Positions 51,080 through 60,165 of a stretch of 64,000 bases of DNA are shown here, in pieces. Location of the stretch: NCBI GenBank assembly GCA_048594975.1, contig JBMDXQ010000017.1, positions 84,095 to 148,094 on the forward strand. Reading direction: 5' to 3'. The DNA is from JBMDXB01 sp048594975. Lineage in GTDB: Bacteria; Acidobacteriota; Vicinamibacteria; Vicinamibacterales; 2-12-FULL-66-21. How positions within the stretch are numbered: position 1 is the stretch's first letter; each line of letters starts with the position of its first letter. The notes under the pieces were generated by a model. It was not told where the DNA came from and ran no database searches. It saw only the letters and a program-made list of their open reading frames with translations. The translations under genes and the position numbers were made by a program.

Positions 51080-51295
51080 GTGATCTGGGTCTATGTGCTC
51101 GGCCAGGAGCGGCGAGTCTGTGAAACGCGGCTGGCCGGCGATGGCGAGGGCTACGAGCTGATCCTCGGCGACAGTGCCGGGACGCACGTGGAGGGCTTCC
51201 GCGAACTTCCCGACCTGCTGCGCCGCGAGCACGAGATACTGGCGGCCTGGCGTGCGCAGGGATGGCAGCCGACGACGGCGAAGGTGTCGGCCTAG
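51080..51295 (+). CDS. Small hypothetical protein, 71 residues
   Basis: GTG 51080 starts a compact frame: MIWVYVLGQERRVCETRLAG, then YELILGDSAGTHVEGFREL and LLRREHEILAAWRAQGWQP. The pattern is two to three beta strands followed by a helix rich in Arg/Glu, a plausible folded domain, and the codon use matches neighbouring genes. No signal peptide. It ends 7 bp before the convergent response-regulator gene. The ribosome site is weak (GAAAG). I cannot name a family. Confidence 0.55.
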   Translation: MIWVYVLGQERRVCETRLAGDGEGYELILGDSAGTHVEGFRELPDLLRREHEILAAWRAQGWQPTTAKVSA

Positions 51296-51302
51296 GGCGG
51301 CC

Positions 51303-51698
51303 TTACGCGGGACGGACCGCCGGGGCCCGTCGCAGCACGCGCTCGAGCTCCGCGACCAGGTGTTCCGGCTGACACGGCTTGGCGAGGATGGTCGTGATCC
51401 CGGCGCGCGCGGCGCGTTCGTGCACGTCGCTCTCCCAGAACCCGGTCACCCCGAGGATGGGCACGGCCGCCGCCCCGGGCTGGAGCCGCAGAGAGGTGGC
51501 CAGCTCGAACCCGTCCTGATCCGGCAGCGCGATATCGGTGACGACCACGTCGGGCGTGCGCTCGCGGCACCGGGCGATCGCGTCGGTGGCGTTGGCCGCC
51601 ACCATAATGCGGAACCCCCGGCTTTCGAGCAGCTCGGCGTACCCTCCGCGAGTACGGTGATCGTCATCTACGAGCAGGACGAGCGGCCGCGCCTGCAC
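51303..51698 (-). CDS. Single-domain response regulator (CheY-like)
   Basis: 131 residues from GTG 51698, chosen because AAAGGAG lies 7 nt upstream; the frame is open to 51758. It is a stand-alone receiver domain: acidic pocket D11-D12-D13 (LLVDDDH), phosphoacceptor D55 in VVVTDIALPDQDG, T85 in GVTGFW and K107 in LAKPCQP. No output domain follows, so it acts by protein contact. No histidine kinase gene is in the window, so the partner is encoded elsewhere. Confidence 0.92.
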   Translation of the reverse strand: MQARPLVLLVDDDHRTRGGYAELLESRGFRIMVAANATDAIARCRERTPDVVVTDIALPDQDGFELATSLRLQPGAAAVPILGVTGFWESDVHERAARAGITTILAKPCQPEHLVAELERVLRRAPAVRPA

Positions 51699-51794
51699 GC
51701 GAAGCTCCTTTCCACTGCGAGCGTGCCGAATCCTATCGGCAGCCGCCGGTTCCGTCAACCGCGCATGCCGTGTCCGTGCAGCCGCGCAGCCGCC

Positions 51795-52697
51795 TCACAG
51801 CGACACGCCGCCCAGGTATTCCAGCGACCGCGGCACCTGCTCGATGACCCGCTCGCTCTCGTCCTCGATGTAGAACAGCTTCGCTCCCGTGTCGCGCGCG
51901 GCCCGCAGCACGGCCGGATAGTCGATCATGCCGGTGCCGATGGGCACGTTGGCGCTGTCCGGCGCCTGGCCGGTGACATCGCCGGTGGGCGTACCCTTGG
52001 CCATGCCCTTCAGGTGCAGCGCAGCGAACCGCCCCTTCTCACGCTTGAGCAGCGCGACCGGATCGCCACCGCCCCGCACCGCCCAGAACACGTCCATCTG
52101 GTACCAGACGGAATCGGGGGGTGTCGCCTGCAGGATGCCGTCGAGCAGCGTACCGCGAGGCCCTTTGGCGAACTCGTACCCGTGCAGGTGGTACATGAAG
52201 CGCAGCCCGTCGTTGTTCAGCGCCTTCCCCCACTCGGTGAAGTGCGCGGCGGCGCGGTCCGCATGGTCGGCGGTAAACGGCCTGTCGTGCGGGATCCACG
52301 CGACCGTCACGTAGGTCACGCCCAGCGCCCTGGCGTCGTCGACCACCTGCTTCACGTTGTCGCGGAGCAGCTCGTAGCCCGCGTGCATGCTCTGCGCCGT
52401 TAGCCCGGCGCGCTTCAACTCCTGTGCGAAGGCGGCGGCCGTCAGGCCGTAGTACCCCGCGGTCTCCACCTCTGACAGCCCCCAGTCCTTGACGATCTTC
52501 AGCGTACCCGGGACGTTTTTTTCGAGCTGCTTGCGGAGGCTATAGAGCTGGAGGCCGAGCGCCCCGCCGAACTGGCTGAACACCTTGACAGCCTTTCCGG
52601 CTGCGCCGGCGCCCGGCGGCGGCGCGGCCGTCTGCAGCGCGAACGGTGTGATCAGGCCAGCTCCGAGGGACTGCAAGAAAGATCGGCGCGAGGTCAT
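51795..52697 (-). CDS. Sugar phosphate isomerase/epimerase-like TIM barrel, Tat-exported
   Basis: 300 residues from ATG 52697 (AGGAGG upstream). MTSRRSFLQSLGAGLITPF is a twin-arginine signal. The barrel is of the xylose-isomerase/AP-endonuclease-2 type: LGLQLYSLRKQLEKNVPGTL, YHLHGYEFAKG, WYQMDVFWAVRGG and FYIEDESE carry the metal-binding His, Asp and Glu positions of the family. Exported members are frequent in Acidobacteria and often occur beside Gfo/Idh oxidoreductases. It follows the TonB receptor on the same strand; 245 bp with a hairpin separate them. Confidence 0.86.
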   Translation of the reverse strand: MTSRRSFLQSLGAGLITPFALQTAAPPPGAGAAGKAVKVFSQFGGALGLQLYSLRKQLEKNVPGTLKIVKDWGLSEVETAGYYGLTAAAFAQELKRAGLTAQSMHAGYELLRDNVKQVVDDARALGVTYVTVAWIPHDRPFTADHADRAAAHFTEWGKALNNDGLRFMYHLHGYEFAKGPRGTLLDGILQATPPDSVWYQMDVFWAVRGGGDPVALLKREKGRFAALHLKGMAKGTPTGDVTGQAPDSANVPIGTGMIDYPAVLRAARDTGAKLFYIEDESERVIEQVPRSLEYLGGVSL

Positions 52698-52869
52698 CGA
52701 GTCCTCCTGACGCTGCTGATTCTCCCCCGAGCGGCAGGATTCGGACAAGCGATGCGGCGCCCAAGGGCGGTTCGTGCGCATTGACGCCTCGCGGGGGTCG
52801 AACCGGCCGGTCTGCCTGTTCGCCGCGAGCACGCTCGAGAGTGGGCACCTCGCACGCGGGCGGGACGGC

Positions 52870-52896
52870 CGCGCCCGGCATCCTCCGCCGGGCGCG
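52870..52896 (-). terminator. Terminator-like hairpin after the TonB receptor gene
   Basis: CGCGCCCGGC (52870-52879), loop ATCCTCC, GCCGGGCGCG (52887-52896): a perfect 10-bp GC-rich stem 47 bp beyond the receptor stop. No T-run. Confidence 0.5.
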
Positions 52897-52942
52897 GATC
52901 GAACGACGCTGCCGACCGGGTCGTCCGGTTGCAGCGCCCTGG

Positions 52943-55915
52943 TCAGAACGAGAATCGCACGCCGAGCTGCCCGGTGCGCGGCGTCGTGCTCGTCGAGTAG
53001 CCGGTCAGGCGCAGGAAGTCGGTGCTCGCCTGGTTGCCCGACGGGCTGCTGAAGTTCACGCGATCGGTGACGTTGAAGATCTCGCCGAACAACTCGAGGC
53101 GGCGCGAACCGGCGAGGCGGAACTGGTAGCCGAGCCGCAGGTCGAGCTTGAAGAAGCCCGGGCCGTACGCCCCGTTGCGCTCGCTCTCGAACTCCACCGT
53201 GTAGGCATCCTCGCCGGTTCCCGAGTAGGTGCCGGAAGGCAGCGGCTCCGCGATGGTGCCGTTGCGATCGGGATCGACGTCGCCGTTCACGATCGTGAAC
53301 GGCGAGCCGCTGATCGCGCGGGCCACCCAGCTGACCTGCAGCCCGCCGGTGCGCGGTACGAGCGCCGAACCGCTGACCACCAGGTGGTGCCGCTGGTCGA
53401 GGCCGGTCGGCCCCTCGTTCAGATCGAGGTTCAGGTCGTCGAGCACCTGAAAGCCGCTGGCCGGCACGCCTGCGCCCGGCGTGTTGCCGCGGGAATAGGC
53501 GAGCGTGTAGGAGACGCGGGCCGCGAAGTTGTTGCTGTAGCGCTTTTCCAGCGCGACCATCAGCGCGTCGTAGTCGGTCCTGCCGACGTTGTCCGGGATC
53601 GTCACGCTGCCGGTGAAATTGGCGAAGCCCGGGCCGTAGGTTTCGCGCAGCGCCGCGGTCGCCTGTGAGAGCAGCGCGCTGCCCTGGCGTACGTTCGGCG
53701 AGGTGACGGCCGTCGTCGCGCGCAACGTCGGGTTGAGCTGGCGGGACATGAGCAGGTCGCGGGCGAATGCGCGCACGTAGTCGACGCTCGCCGACACGTT
53801 GCGCCAGAGCTGGCGCTCGTATCCCACCGTCACCTGGTCGGTGTAGGGCACCTTGCGCGCCGGGCTGTCCCAGGTCGCGCCGGTATTGCGGAGGGACGCG
53901 CCGCCGCCGTACTGCTCCTCCAGCAGCGCCCGCTTCTCGTCGGTGAGCGTCGGGCCGCCGACCAGCATCGGGTCGGTCGGGAACAGCCCCTGCCGCGGGT
54001 TGGGATCGAAGTTGTTCAGCGGAAACTGCTGGACGAACGAGGTGGCGAACACGCGGTTGGTGAAGATCCCGCCGATCAGCTCGTAGTGCGTCTTGTCGAA
54101 GAAGCGTCCGTAGCCGCCGCGCACGACGCTGCGGCCGTCGGCCATGTCGTAGGCGAAGCCGACGCGCGGCTGCACGTTGTTCTTGTCGACCGGGTAGTCA
54201 TCCGCGCTTGCGAACATCGGGTTGTCGACCTCGGGAATGGGGAACACCTCGAGATCGTAGCGGAGGCCCAAGCTGAGCGTGAGCCGGTCGGCCAGCTTCC
54301 ACTTGTCCTGCACGAATGCGGCGAAGTAGCGCGATTTGTTGAGGCTGCGGCTGGGCCCGCCCACACGGATCGAGAACCGGTCGGCATACGTGGTCGGGTC
54401 GGCGGCGTCGAACGGCCCGTTGCTGCGGCCGAACGAGAACGTCCCGTTGAGGTTGTCCTGCGCGTCGTTCCGGGACTGCGAGTACTGCGCCTGGAAGCCC
54501 GCCTTGACATCGTGATCGCCCAACCGGTCGGGCATGAACCAGGAGAAGGTGTCCTCCACCTGCACCGCGTCGTTGACGCGCGCCTGGGCGACCGCGCTCT
54601 GCTGGGTCGTGTAGGTCTGGAACGCCAGCGTCGGCAGGCAGCCTGCCTGGTTGCGCCCGTTGCCGTTGAAGCACGGGTTGGCGAACGAGACGTCCTCCTG
54701 CGTCCAGGCCACCCGGAACGTGTTCACGCGCGTGTTGCCGAGCACCGAGTTGAGCGAGGCGACGACGGTCTGGTCCAGGTCGTCCTCCTCGCGCGACGCC
54801 TCCAGCGTCACGGCGCCGATGATCTGGTTGAACTGCGGCGAGTACTCGCGCAGCCAGCGCACGCCCCAGGTGTGGCTGCCGTTGACCTGGTGATCGAAGC
54901 GTGCGACGGTGTTCCACACGCGCGTCTCCTCGGTGGTGGTCGCGTTCAGCTCCGGCCGCGCCGGAATGTTGACCGTCACGCCCTCGTCGATGCGCACGCG
55001 CTCCAGGCTGACAAAGAAGTGCGCCTTGTCGCGCATGATCGGGCCGCCGATGGTGCCGCCGAACTGCTGCTGCGAGGTGTCCGGCTTGGCCAGGCCGCCC
55101 TTGCGCGCGAAGTAGTCCTTGCTCGTCAGGCTCGCGTCCTGGAAGAAGCCGAACCCGCTGCCGTGGAACAGGTTCGTACCCTGCTTGGTGACGGCATTGA
55201 TGATCGCGCCGGTGGTGCGGCCGAACTCGGCGTCGAACTGGTTGGTGATGACCTGGAACTCCTGCACCGCCTCGATCGGCGTCCGCGCCTGTGTGCCGGC
55301 GCGCTGGCCGATGACGTCGTCGTTGTTGTTCGCGCCGTCGAGCAGGTAGTTGTTGTTGCGCGGGTCCTGCCCGTTGACGGTGATCGAGTCGCTGCCGAAC
55401 GACTCGGTGCTGATCGTCGGGATGATGCCGGGCAGCAGCCCGACGAAGCCGACGAAGTTGCGGTTGATCGATGGGAGCTCGACGAGTTCGCGCGAGGTGA
55501 CGCTGCCGCCGACCTCTTTCGAGGTGATGTCGACGATCGGCGATTCGGCCGAGACGGTCATCGTTTCCTCGATCGATCCGACCTCGAGCTGCACGTCCAC
55601 GCTTGCCGTCTTCCCGATCTCCAGCCGCACGTCACGCCGCGAGTACTTCTTGAACCCGGTCAGCTCGGCGGTGATCTCGTAGACACCAGGAACGATGCCG
55701 CTCACGAAGTAGGTGCCGTCCGTGTTGCTCACCGTTTCGCGGAACATGCCCGTGTCCTGGTTGCGGATGGTGACCGTCACGCCCGGAACGATCGCGCCCT
55801 GCGCGTCGAGCACGCGGCCGCGGACCTCCGTCGTGCCCTGCTGCGCCGCCGCCGCGGCGGCCCCCGCCAGCAGCACGGCGAGCGTGAGCACGCCTGCCAA
55901 CAACCGATGCTTCAT
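52943..55915 (-). CDS. TonB-dependent receptor with carboxypeptidase-regulatory-like domain
   Basis: 990 residues from ATG 55915, with GGGAGGAG upstream. The signal peptide ends AAAAAQQG. Residues 27-110 are a CarboxypepD_reg-like Ig fold (GRVLDAQGAIVPGVTVTIRN, YEITAELTGFKKYSRRDVRL). The plug follows (VNGQDPRNNNYLLDGANNND; FDAEFGRTTGAIINAVTKQG), then a 22-strand barrel ending TGQLGVRFSF. Such receptors (Oar-like) import large ligands such as glycans or act in adhesion. The GSDSI-type plug loop indicates a SusC-like function without a SusD partner in this window. It is the only intact receptor here. Confidence 0.95.
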   Translation of the reverse strand: MKHRLLAGVLTLAVLLAGAAAAAAQQGTTEVRGRVLDAQGAIVPGVTVTIRNQDTGMFRETVSNTDGTYFVSGIVPGVYEITAELTGFKKYSRRDVRLEIGKTASVDVQLEVGSIEETMTVSAESPIVDITSKEVGGSVTSRELVELPSINRNFVGFVGLLPGIIPTISTESFGSDSITVNGQDPRNNNYLLDGANNNDDVIGQRAGTQARTPIEAVQEFQVITNQFDAEFGRTTGAIINAVTKQGTNLFHGSGFGFFQDASLTSKDYFARKGGLAKPDTSQQQFGGTIGGPIMRDKAHFFVSLERVRIDEGVTVNIPARPELNATTTEETRVWNTVARFDHQVNGSHTWGVRWLREYSPQFNQIIGAVTLEASREEDDLDQTVVASLNSVLGNTRVNTFRVAWTQEDVSFANPCFNGNGRNQAGCLPTLAFQTYTTQQSAVAQARVNDAVQVEDTFSWFMPDRLGDHDVKAGFQAQYSQSRNDAQDNLNGTFSFGRSNGPFDAADPTTYADRFSIRVGGPSRSLNKSRYFAAFVQDKWKLADRLTLSLGLRYDLEVFPIPEVDNPMFASADDYPVDKNNVQPRVGFAYDMADGRSVVRGGYGRFFDKTHYELIGGIFTNRVFATSFVQQFPLNNFDPNPRQGLFPTDPMLVGGPTLTDEKRALLEEQYGGGASLRNTGATWDSPARKVPYTDQVTVGYERQLWRNVSASVDYVRAFARDLLMSRQLNPTLRATTAVTSPNVRQGSALLSQATAALRETYGPGFANFTGSVTIPDNVGRTDYDALMVALEKRYSNNFAARVSYTLAYSRGNTPGAGVPASGFQVLDDLNLDLNEGPTGLDQRHHLVVSGSALVPRTGGLQVSWVARAISGSPFTIVNGDVDPDRNGTIAEPLPSGTYSGTGEDAYTVEFESERNGAYGPGFFKLDLRLGYQFRLAGSRRLELFGEIFNVTDRVNFSSPSGNQASTDFLRLTGYSTSTTPRTGQLGVRFSF

Positions 55916-56239
55916 CACAGCGCTCCTCCCTTGCTGAAGCCGAACACGCCCCGCGTGCGGACGTCTCCGACCGCACGGACTCATCCGGTCCCCCTGAGGC
56001 TTCGCCATTCCGGATCCCGACTTCGGAACGGTGGATTACACCCGCAACGTTTTGGGGATACGTCTGCGTGTCTCGTGATGGACGAGACGAGCGCGCCGAA
56101 TGTTGAGCAAGCGGAATGCCGGCGTGGGAATGGACGGGCTTATCGGAATGCCGAACGCCGAATGCTGAATGCCGAATGCGGAATTATTCAGCATTCAGCA
56201 TTCAGCATTCAGCATTCAGCATTGACACGTATCAAGCGT
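55916..56239. other. Intergenic region with heptamer repeats, 324 bp
   Basis: The receptor's upstream region (55916-56130) shows no clear promoter. The rest is occupied by the heptamer repeats at 56144-56224, which precede the 3' end of the oxidoreductase gene. Confidence 0.4.
56144..56224. repeat. Heptamer tandem repeats in inverted arms
   Basis: The left arm (to about 56183) carries units such as GAATGCT, GAATGCC and GAATGCG; the right arm from 56186 is ATTCAGC repeated about six times. The arms are complementary, so the region can form a long slipped hairpin. It lies 16 bp before the stop codon of the oxidoreductase gene on the minus strand, in its 3' flank. Confidence 0.85.
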
Positions 56240-57529
56240 TTAGGTCAGTTCGGTGGTGCCCGGAATCGCCACCGGGTGGACAGGATTCGGGCCGAACTCG
56301 TACTTGGCCGGCGACAGGTCCAGCTTCGAGGAGTTCAGCGCCCACTCCCACGACATTGCGCGGCCGGTGTAGGCGCTCATCCGGCCCATGATCGCGCACA
56401 GCGTGCTCTCGGCGATCTGCCGTCCCTCGTTGAGCGGCTTGCCCGCACGGATCGACTTGATCAGGTCGACGTGCTCGAGCACGTAGGGGTTTGCCTCCTT
56501 TCCATCGGCGATCCAGGGCTTCTCCCCCCGGATCTCGCGGTTGTTCTGCGTCCCGGCGCTCAACGCCACACCCTTCGTGCCGACGATGCGCTCTTCGACC
56601 CGCTGGGCGGCACCCTTCGTCTGGCGGCAGTAGCTGGCGACGCGCACGCCGTTGGGGTACTCGAACTCCACGGCGAAGTGGTCATAGATGTTGCCGAACT
56701 CCGGAGCCACGCGCGCCTGCCGCCCGCCCATGCCGATCACGTTGCGCGGCAACGCGCCCATCGCCCAGTTGCCGACGTCGATGTTGTGGACGTGCTGCTC
56801 GACGATGTGGTCGCCGGACAGCCAGCTGAAGTACAGCCAGTTGCGGCACTGCCACTCCATCTCGCTCACGTTCGGCTCGCGCTTGCGCACCCACAGCTCG
56901 CCCTGGTTCCAGTACACCTGAACCGCCACGATCTCGCCGATCTGCCCGTCGTGGACGCGCTTCATCATTTCGATGTAGCTGGTCTGGTGGCGGCGCTGCG
57001 TGCCGGCGACGATGGCCAGATTCTTCTGCGCGGCGAGCTCGGACGAGGCGATGATCGAGCGCACGCCGACCGGATCGACGGCCACCGGCTTCTCCATGAA
57101 CACGTGCTTGCCCGCCTCGACGATCGCCTTCAGGTGAATCGGGCGGAACCCTGGGGGCGCCGCGGTGACGACGAGGTTCACCTCCGGCACGGACAGAACG
57201 CCCTTGTAATTGTCGAAGCCGGTGAACTGGCGGTTCGCCGGTACCTTGACCCGGTCTGGGAACTTGTCGGTCAGCCGCTTGAGCGAGCTGGCAATGCGGT
57301 CGGGCACCAGGTCACCCATCGCCACGATCTCGACCGACGGATCGGCGGTCAGGCAGTCGAGCGCGGCGCCCGTGCCGCGCCCGCCGCAGCCGATGATGCC
57401 GACCTTGATGGCGTCGCTGCCCTGGGCGAAGACCCCGAGGCTGCCGGGCATTACCGCCGCCACCGACGCCGCCGCCGCGGTCTTGCAGAATTCCCGCCGC
57501 TTCCACGTTGGTTCTTGATCTTGAGCCAC
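56240..57529 (-). CDS. Gfo/Idh/MocA family oxidoreductase, Tat-exported
   Basis: 429 residues from GTG 57529, with AAGGAG 7 nt upstream. KRREFCKTAAAASVAAVMPG is a twin-arginine signal. Rossmann start IKVGIIGCGGRGTGAALDC; family lysine in KHVFMEKPVAVDP; substrate-domain motif HIVEQHVHNIDVGNWAMG. Export of NAD(P)-dependent sugar oxidoreductases with cofactor bound is typical of Acidobacteria and Planctomycetes. It is the shortest-distance neighbour of the TonB receptor but separated by the heptamer repeats, so a joint operon is unlikely. Confidence 0.92.
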   Translation of the reverse strand: MAQDQEPTWKRREFCKTAAAASVAAVMPGSLGVFAQGSDAIKVGIIGCGGRGTGAALDCLTADPSVEIVAMGDLVPDRIASSLKRLTDKFPDRVKVPANRQFTGFDNYKGVLSVPEVNLVVTAAPPGFRPIHLKAIVEAGKHVFMEKPVAVDPVGVRSIIASSELAAQKNLAIVAGTQRRHQTSYIEMMKRVHDGQIGEIVAVQVYWNQGELWVRKREPNVSEMEWQCRNWLYFSWLSGDHIVEQHVHNIDVGNWAMGALPRNVIGMGGRQARVAPEFGNIYDHFAVEFEYPNGVRVASYCRQTKGAAQRVEERIVGTKGVALSAGTQNNREIRGEKPWIADGKEANPYVLEHVDLIKSIRAGKPLNEGRQIAESTLCAIMGRMSAYTGRAMSWEWALNSSKLDLSPAKYEFGPNPVHPVAIPGTTELT

Positions 57530-57745
57530 GGTATGTCTCCTTCCCTTATGAGTGCCTCACACGGATAACAGTCACCCTCTGATTCGTCGCTCCACGATTC
57601 TCTTACACTTCTCCAACCGGCCGACCACCTGCCCGCACGGAACGAACCGGCTGCCGCTCACCCTTCGTATTCTGCGCGTCGCCGCGTCCTCGCGCCGCCG
57701 GAGGCCCGGGAACGGTGTCACCGTCACCTCGGGCTCCACGCACGG

Positions 57746-58591
57746 TCAGAGGAGCGGCAGCCGGCCGTTGACGTCCGTATCTTCTCCCCTTTTGCCCCTC
57801 GCCTGTTCCTTTTCTGTGGTGACCTGGGCTCCCGGCCCGGCTGTCACCCGGCGCCACCAGATGCGGACCACCTCCACGAACGACCACAGGAAATCCCTCA
57901 GCCGCAGCTTCGAGCCTGCCACCTCCCGCCACTCCGACAGCACCACCTCGTAAATGCGGGCGCGCCGCGGCGGCCCGCCGTCGTGCACTGGGAGCGCGAG
58001 GTAGCGCTGCAGGATCTCGACGTCGAAAATCCAGCGGCTGCGAAAACGCTCGGCGAAGACCGCCAGGACGTCGCGCGACGCGCGAAACAGCTTCGCGCCG
58101 CACTGCGTATCGTAGACGGGCAGGTCGAGCGCGACCGATGCTGCGGTCGCGAACACGCGGCTGACGTAGTGTCGCGACGGCCGGCGGACGATGTGCCGCC
58201 CCATCAGGTTCACGCGCGACCCGATCAGCAGGTCGACGTCCGGGCGGCGACGCGCGAGCGCCACGAAGTCGTCGATCGCCGCGAGCGGCGCCGCCAGGTC
58301 GGCGTCCCAGAAGCCGATGTAGTCCGGCTGCGAACGTGCCGCCTCGAGCACTCCCGCGCGTACCGCTTCGTCCTTCCCCGCGTGCGCCGCGAGCCGGTGC
58401 ACCCGCACCTGGGCCGGGCACGCGGACCGGATCGACACGAGTACCTCCGGCGTGCCGTCGTCGCTTCCGTCGTCCACGAAGAAGAATGCCAGCCAGGGAC
58501 GCGGCGGCAGGAAGTCGAGGAACGCCGCCGGCGCCAGCCGCTCGGCCTCGCGATAGCACGGGACGACCATGGCGACGCGCGGCGCGCTCAC
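57746..58591 (-). CDS. GT2 family glycosyltransferase (polyprenol-phosphate sugar synthase-like)
   Basis: 281 residues from GTG 58591, whose GTGA overlaps the stop of the upstream gene. VAMVVPCYREAERL opens the GT-A fold; DDGSDDG at 40-46 and DAD at 96-98 (GFWDADLAAPLAA) bind the nucleotide sugar and metal; DTQCGAKLFR is typical of dolichyl/undecaprenyl-phosphate glycosyltransferases. There is no multi-span tail, only a basic, membrane-associating C-terminus. It would charge a polyprenol phosphate with a sugar for the Agl23-like GT-C encoded directly upstream. Confidence 0.9.
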   Translation of the reverse strand: MSAPRVAMVVPCYREAERLAPAAFLDFLPPRPWLAFFFVDDGSDDGTPEVLVSIRSACPAQVRVHRLAAHAGKDEAVRAGVLEAARSQPDYIGFWDADLAAPLAAIDDFVALARRRPDVDLLIGSRVNLMGRHIVRRPSRHYVSRVFATAASVALDLPVYDTQCGAKLFRASRDVLAVFAERFRSRWIFDVEILQRYLALPVHDGGPPRRARIYEVVLSEWREVAGSKLRLRDFLWSFVEVVRIWWRRVTAGPGAQVTTEKEQARGKRGEDTDVNGRLPLL

Positions 58592-60165
58592 CGGCGCGAC
58601 TCCAGGAACCGTTCCCAGAGGCCGCCCTCGACGTAGAGCGCAAGCAGCACGCCGGGGCGGAGGCCGTAGAACTCCGCGACGTAGCGGTCGCCGAGCGCGG
58701 CGTCCACCGCGTCGACGTGCTCCTGCGACGCCACGATCACCGCCGCATCGTCCAGCGCACCGGCCGCGCTCGCCTGCGTCCAGTAGCCCACGTGCGGCAG
58801 ATCCCGTGCGTACCAGGGAAACGGCCACTGCTCGTAGGGACCGGCGACCACCTTCACGAGCATGTCGCGGCCCTCCGGATGCACCGCCGCCACGTCGTGC
58901 ACGCGCGCGGAGAGCCGCAGGAAGTCGGTGGTCGTATGTGCGTACACGTACGGGTTCCGCGGGTCGGCGCCGTAGCGGAAGCTCCCGCGGACGCTCTGGA
59001 CGGCGAGCTGCCAGCCGGCCGCCACCAGCAGGACCAGGACGGCCGCGCGCGCGACGCGGTGCCGCGCCCGTGCCAGCAGGACGGCGACACCCACGCCGGC
59101 CAGCAGGACGAACCCGACGTAGAAGGGCATCAGGTTCCACGGCGTCTTGTAGCGGATCGCGGAGAAGATCACCGCCGTCGCGATCGCGTAGGTGAGGATG
59201 TAGAGCGGCCAGAACGCCGTCCGGCGCGCGGCCACGGCGTGCACCATGCCGACGAGCGCGAGCACGAGGACGAGCGCCTCCGTCCAGACGAGGCCGCCCG
59301 AGGAGGTCCACGCGAGCGTCTGCAGGTAGAAGAACCACGGGTGCGCGTGCCGCTCCGGCTCGAGCCCGCGCCAGAGGTAGATCGAGAACGCGCTGAAGGA
59401 ATCGAGCAGCCCGGACGGGTGGCTGAAGAACGCCGAGTAGAGGAGGAGCGAGGGGACGAGCGCGGCGACGATCGCCGCGAAGGCGTGACCGACGAGCGCA
59501 CGTGGACCCGCACGCGGCAGATCCAGGCCGTGCGCGTCCTCCCGGTCGCGCGCCACGACAACGGCCACGGCGCAGGCCGCCATCGCGACGGGGAGCACGA
59601 CGAGCGAGGTCTCCTTCGTGGCGTACGCGAGCCCGGCAAAGACGCCGGCCCAGGCAGCCGTGCGGAGCCGCGGGCGTAACCCGTAGCGCCCGAGCGCGAG
59701 CAGGAACGCGAGCGCGAAGAAGACGAAGATCGATTCCTGGATGTAGAAACGGCTGTAGTAGGTGAGGACGGGTGAGATGGCCGCCAGCGCCGCGGCGGAG
59801 GCGACGGCCGTGCGGCCGATCCCGGAGCGGCCGGGCGGGCCCTCGTGGCCCGCCAGCGGCAGGAACAACAGCAGCAGGGCCGCGCCGAAGACCGCCGGGA
59901 CGAGGCGGAGCGTGCGCTCGTCCAGCGCGGCGAGCGTGCGCTGCCCCCGCACCCAGGCGAAGGGCAGCGTCAGGTAGTAGAGCGTGGGACCGTGATGGTC
60001 GTGGCGATCGTAGCGGTACTCGCCGGTCTCGAGGAGCACGCCGAACCGCACCGCCTGGTTCGCCTCGTCGTGATGCATCGGCCGCACGGCCGGATCCGCG
60101 AGGCGGAACGCCAGCGCGAGCGCCAGCGCGGCGCCGAACACGCTCCAGAAGACGGCACTGCTCAT
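58588..60165 (-). CDS. Agl23-like GT-C membrane protein (TIGR03663-type)
   Basis: 525 residues from ATG 60165, overlapping the upstream stop as ATGA. About eleven membrane segments. The first loop VRPMHHDEANQAVRFG carries D33-E34, the acidic pair expected at a GT-C active site, followed by YDRHDHHGPTLYYLTLPFAW; YSRFYIQESIFVFFALAF and IRYKTPWNLMPFYVG are further signatures of the TIGR03663/Agl23 group, which is associated with flippase activity in archaeal glycosylation and occurs in some bacteria. Coupled to a GT2 on one side and a discoidin-like protein on the other, it is likely the membrane step of a glycan pathway. Confidence 0.9.
   Translation of the reverse strand: MSSAVFWSVFGAALALALAFRLADPAVRPMHHDEANQAVRFGVLLETGEYRYDRHDHHGPTLYYLTLPFAWVRGQRTLAALDERTLRLVPAVFGAALLLLFLPLAGHEGPPGRSGIGRTAVASAAALAAISPVLTYYSRFYIQESIFVFFALAFLLALGRYGLRPRLRTAAWAGVFAGLAYATKETSLVVLPVAMAACAVAVVVARDREDAHGLDLPRAGPRALVGHAFAAIVAALVPSLLLYSAFFSHPSGLLDSFSAFSIYLWRGLEPERHAHPWFFYLQTLAWTSSGGLVWTEALVLVLALVGMVHAVAARRTAFWPLYILTYAIATAVIFSAIRYKTPWNLMPFYVGFVLLAGVGVAVLLARARHRVARAAVLVLLVAAGWQLAVQSVRGSFRYGADPRNPYVYAHTTTDFLRLSARVHDVAAVHPEGRDMLVKVVAGPYEQWPFPWYARDLPHVGYWTQASAAGALDDAAVIVASQEHVDAVDAALGDRYVAEFYGLRPGVLLALYVEGGLWERFLESRR

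Noticed and set aside
54086..57568. 1160-codon plus-strand frame
   Set aside because: Antisense to the TonB receptor and the oxidoreductase; crosses the heptamer repeats and shows no domain.
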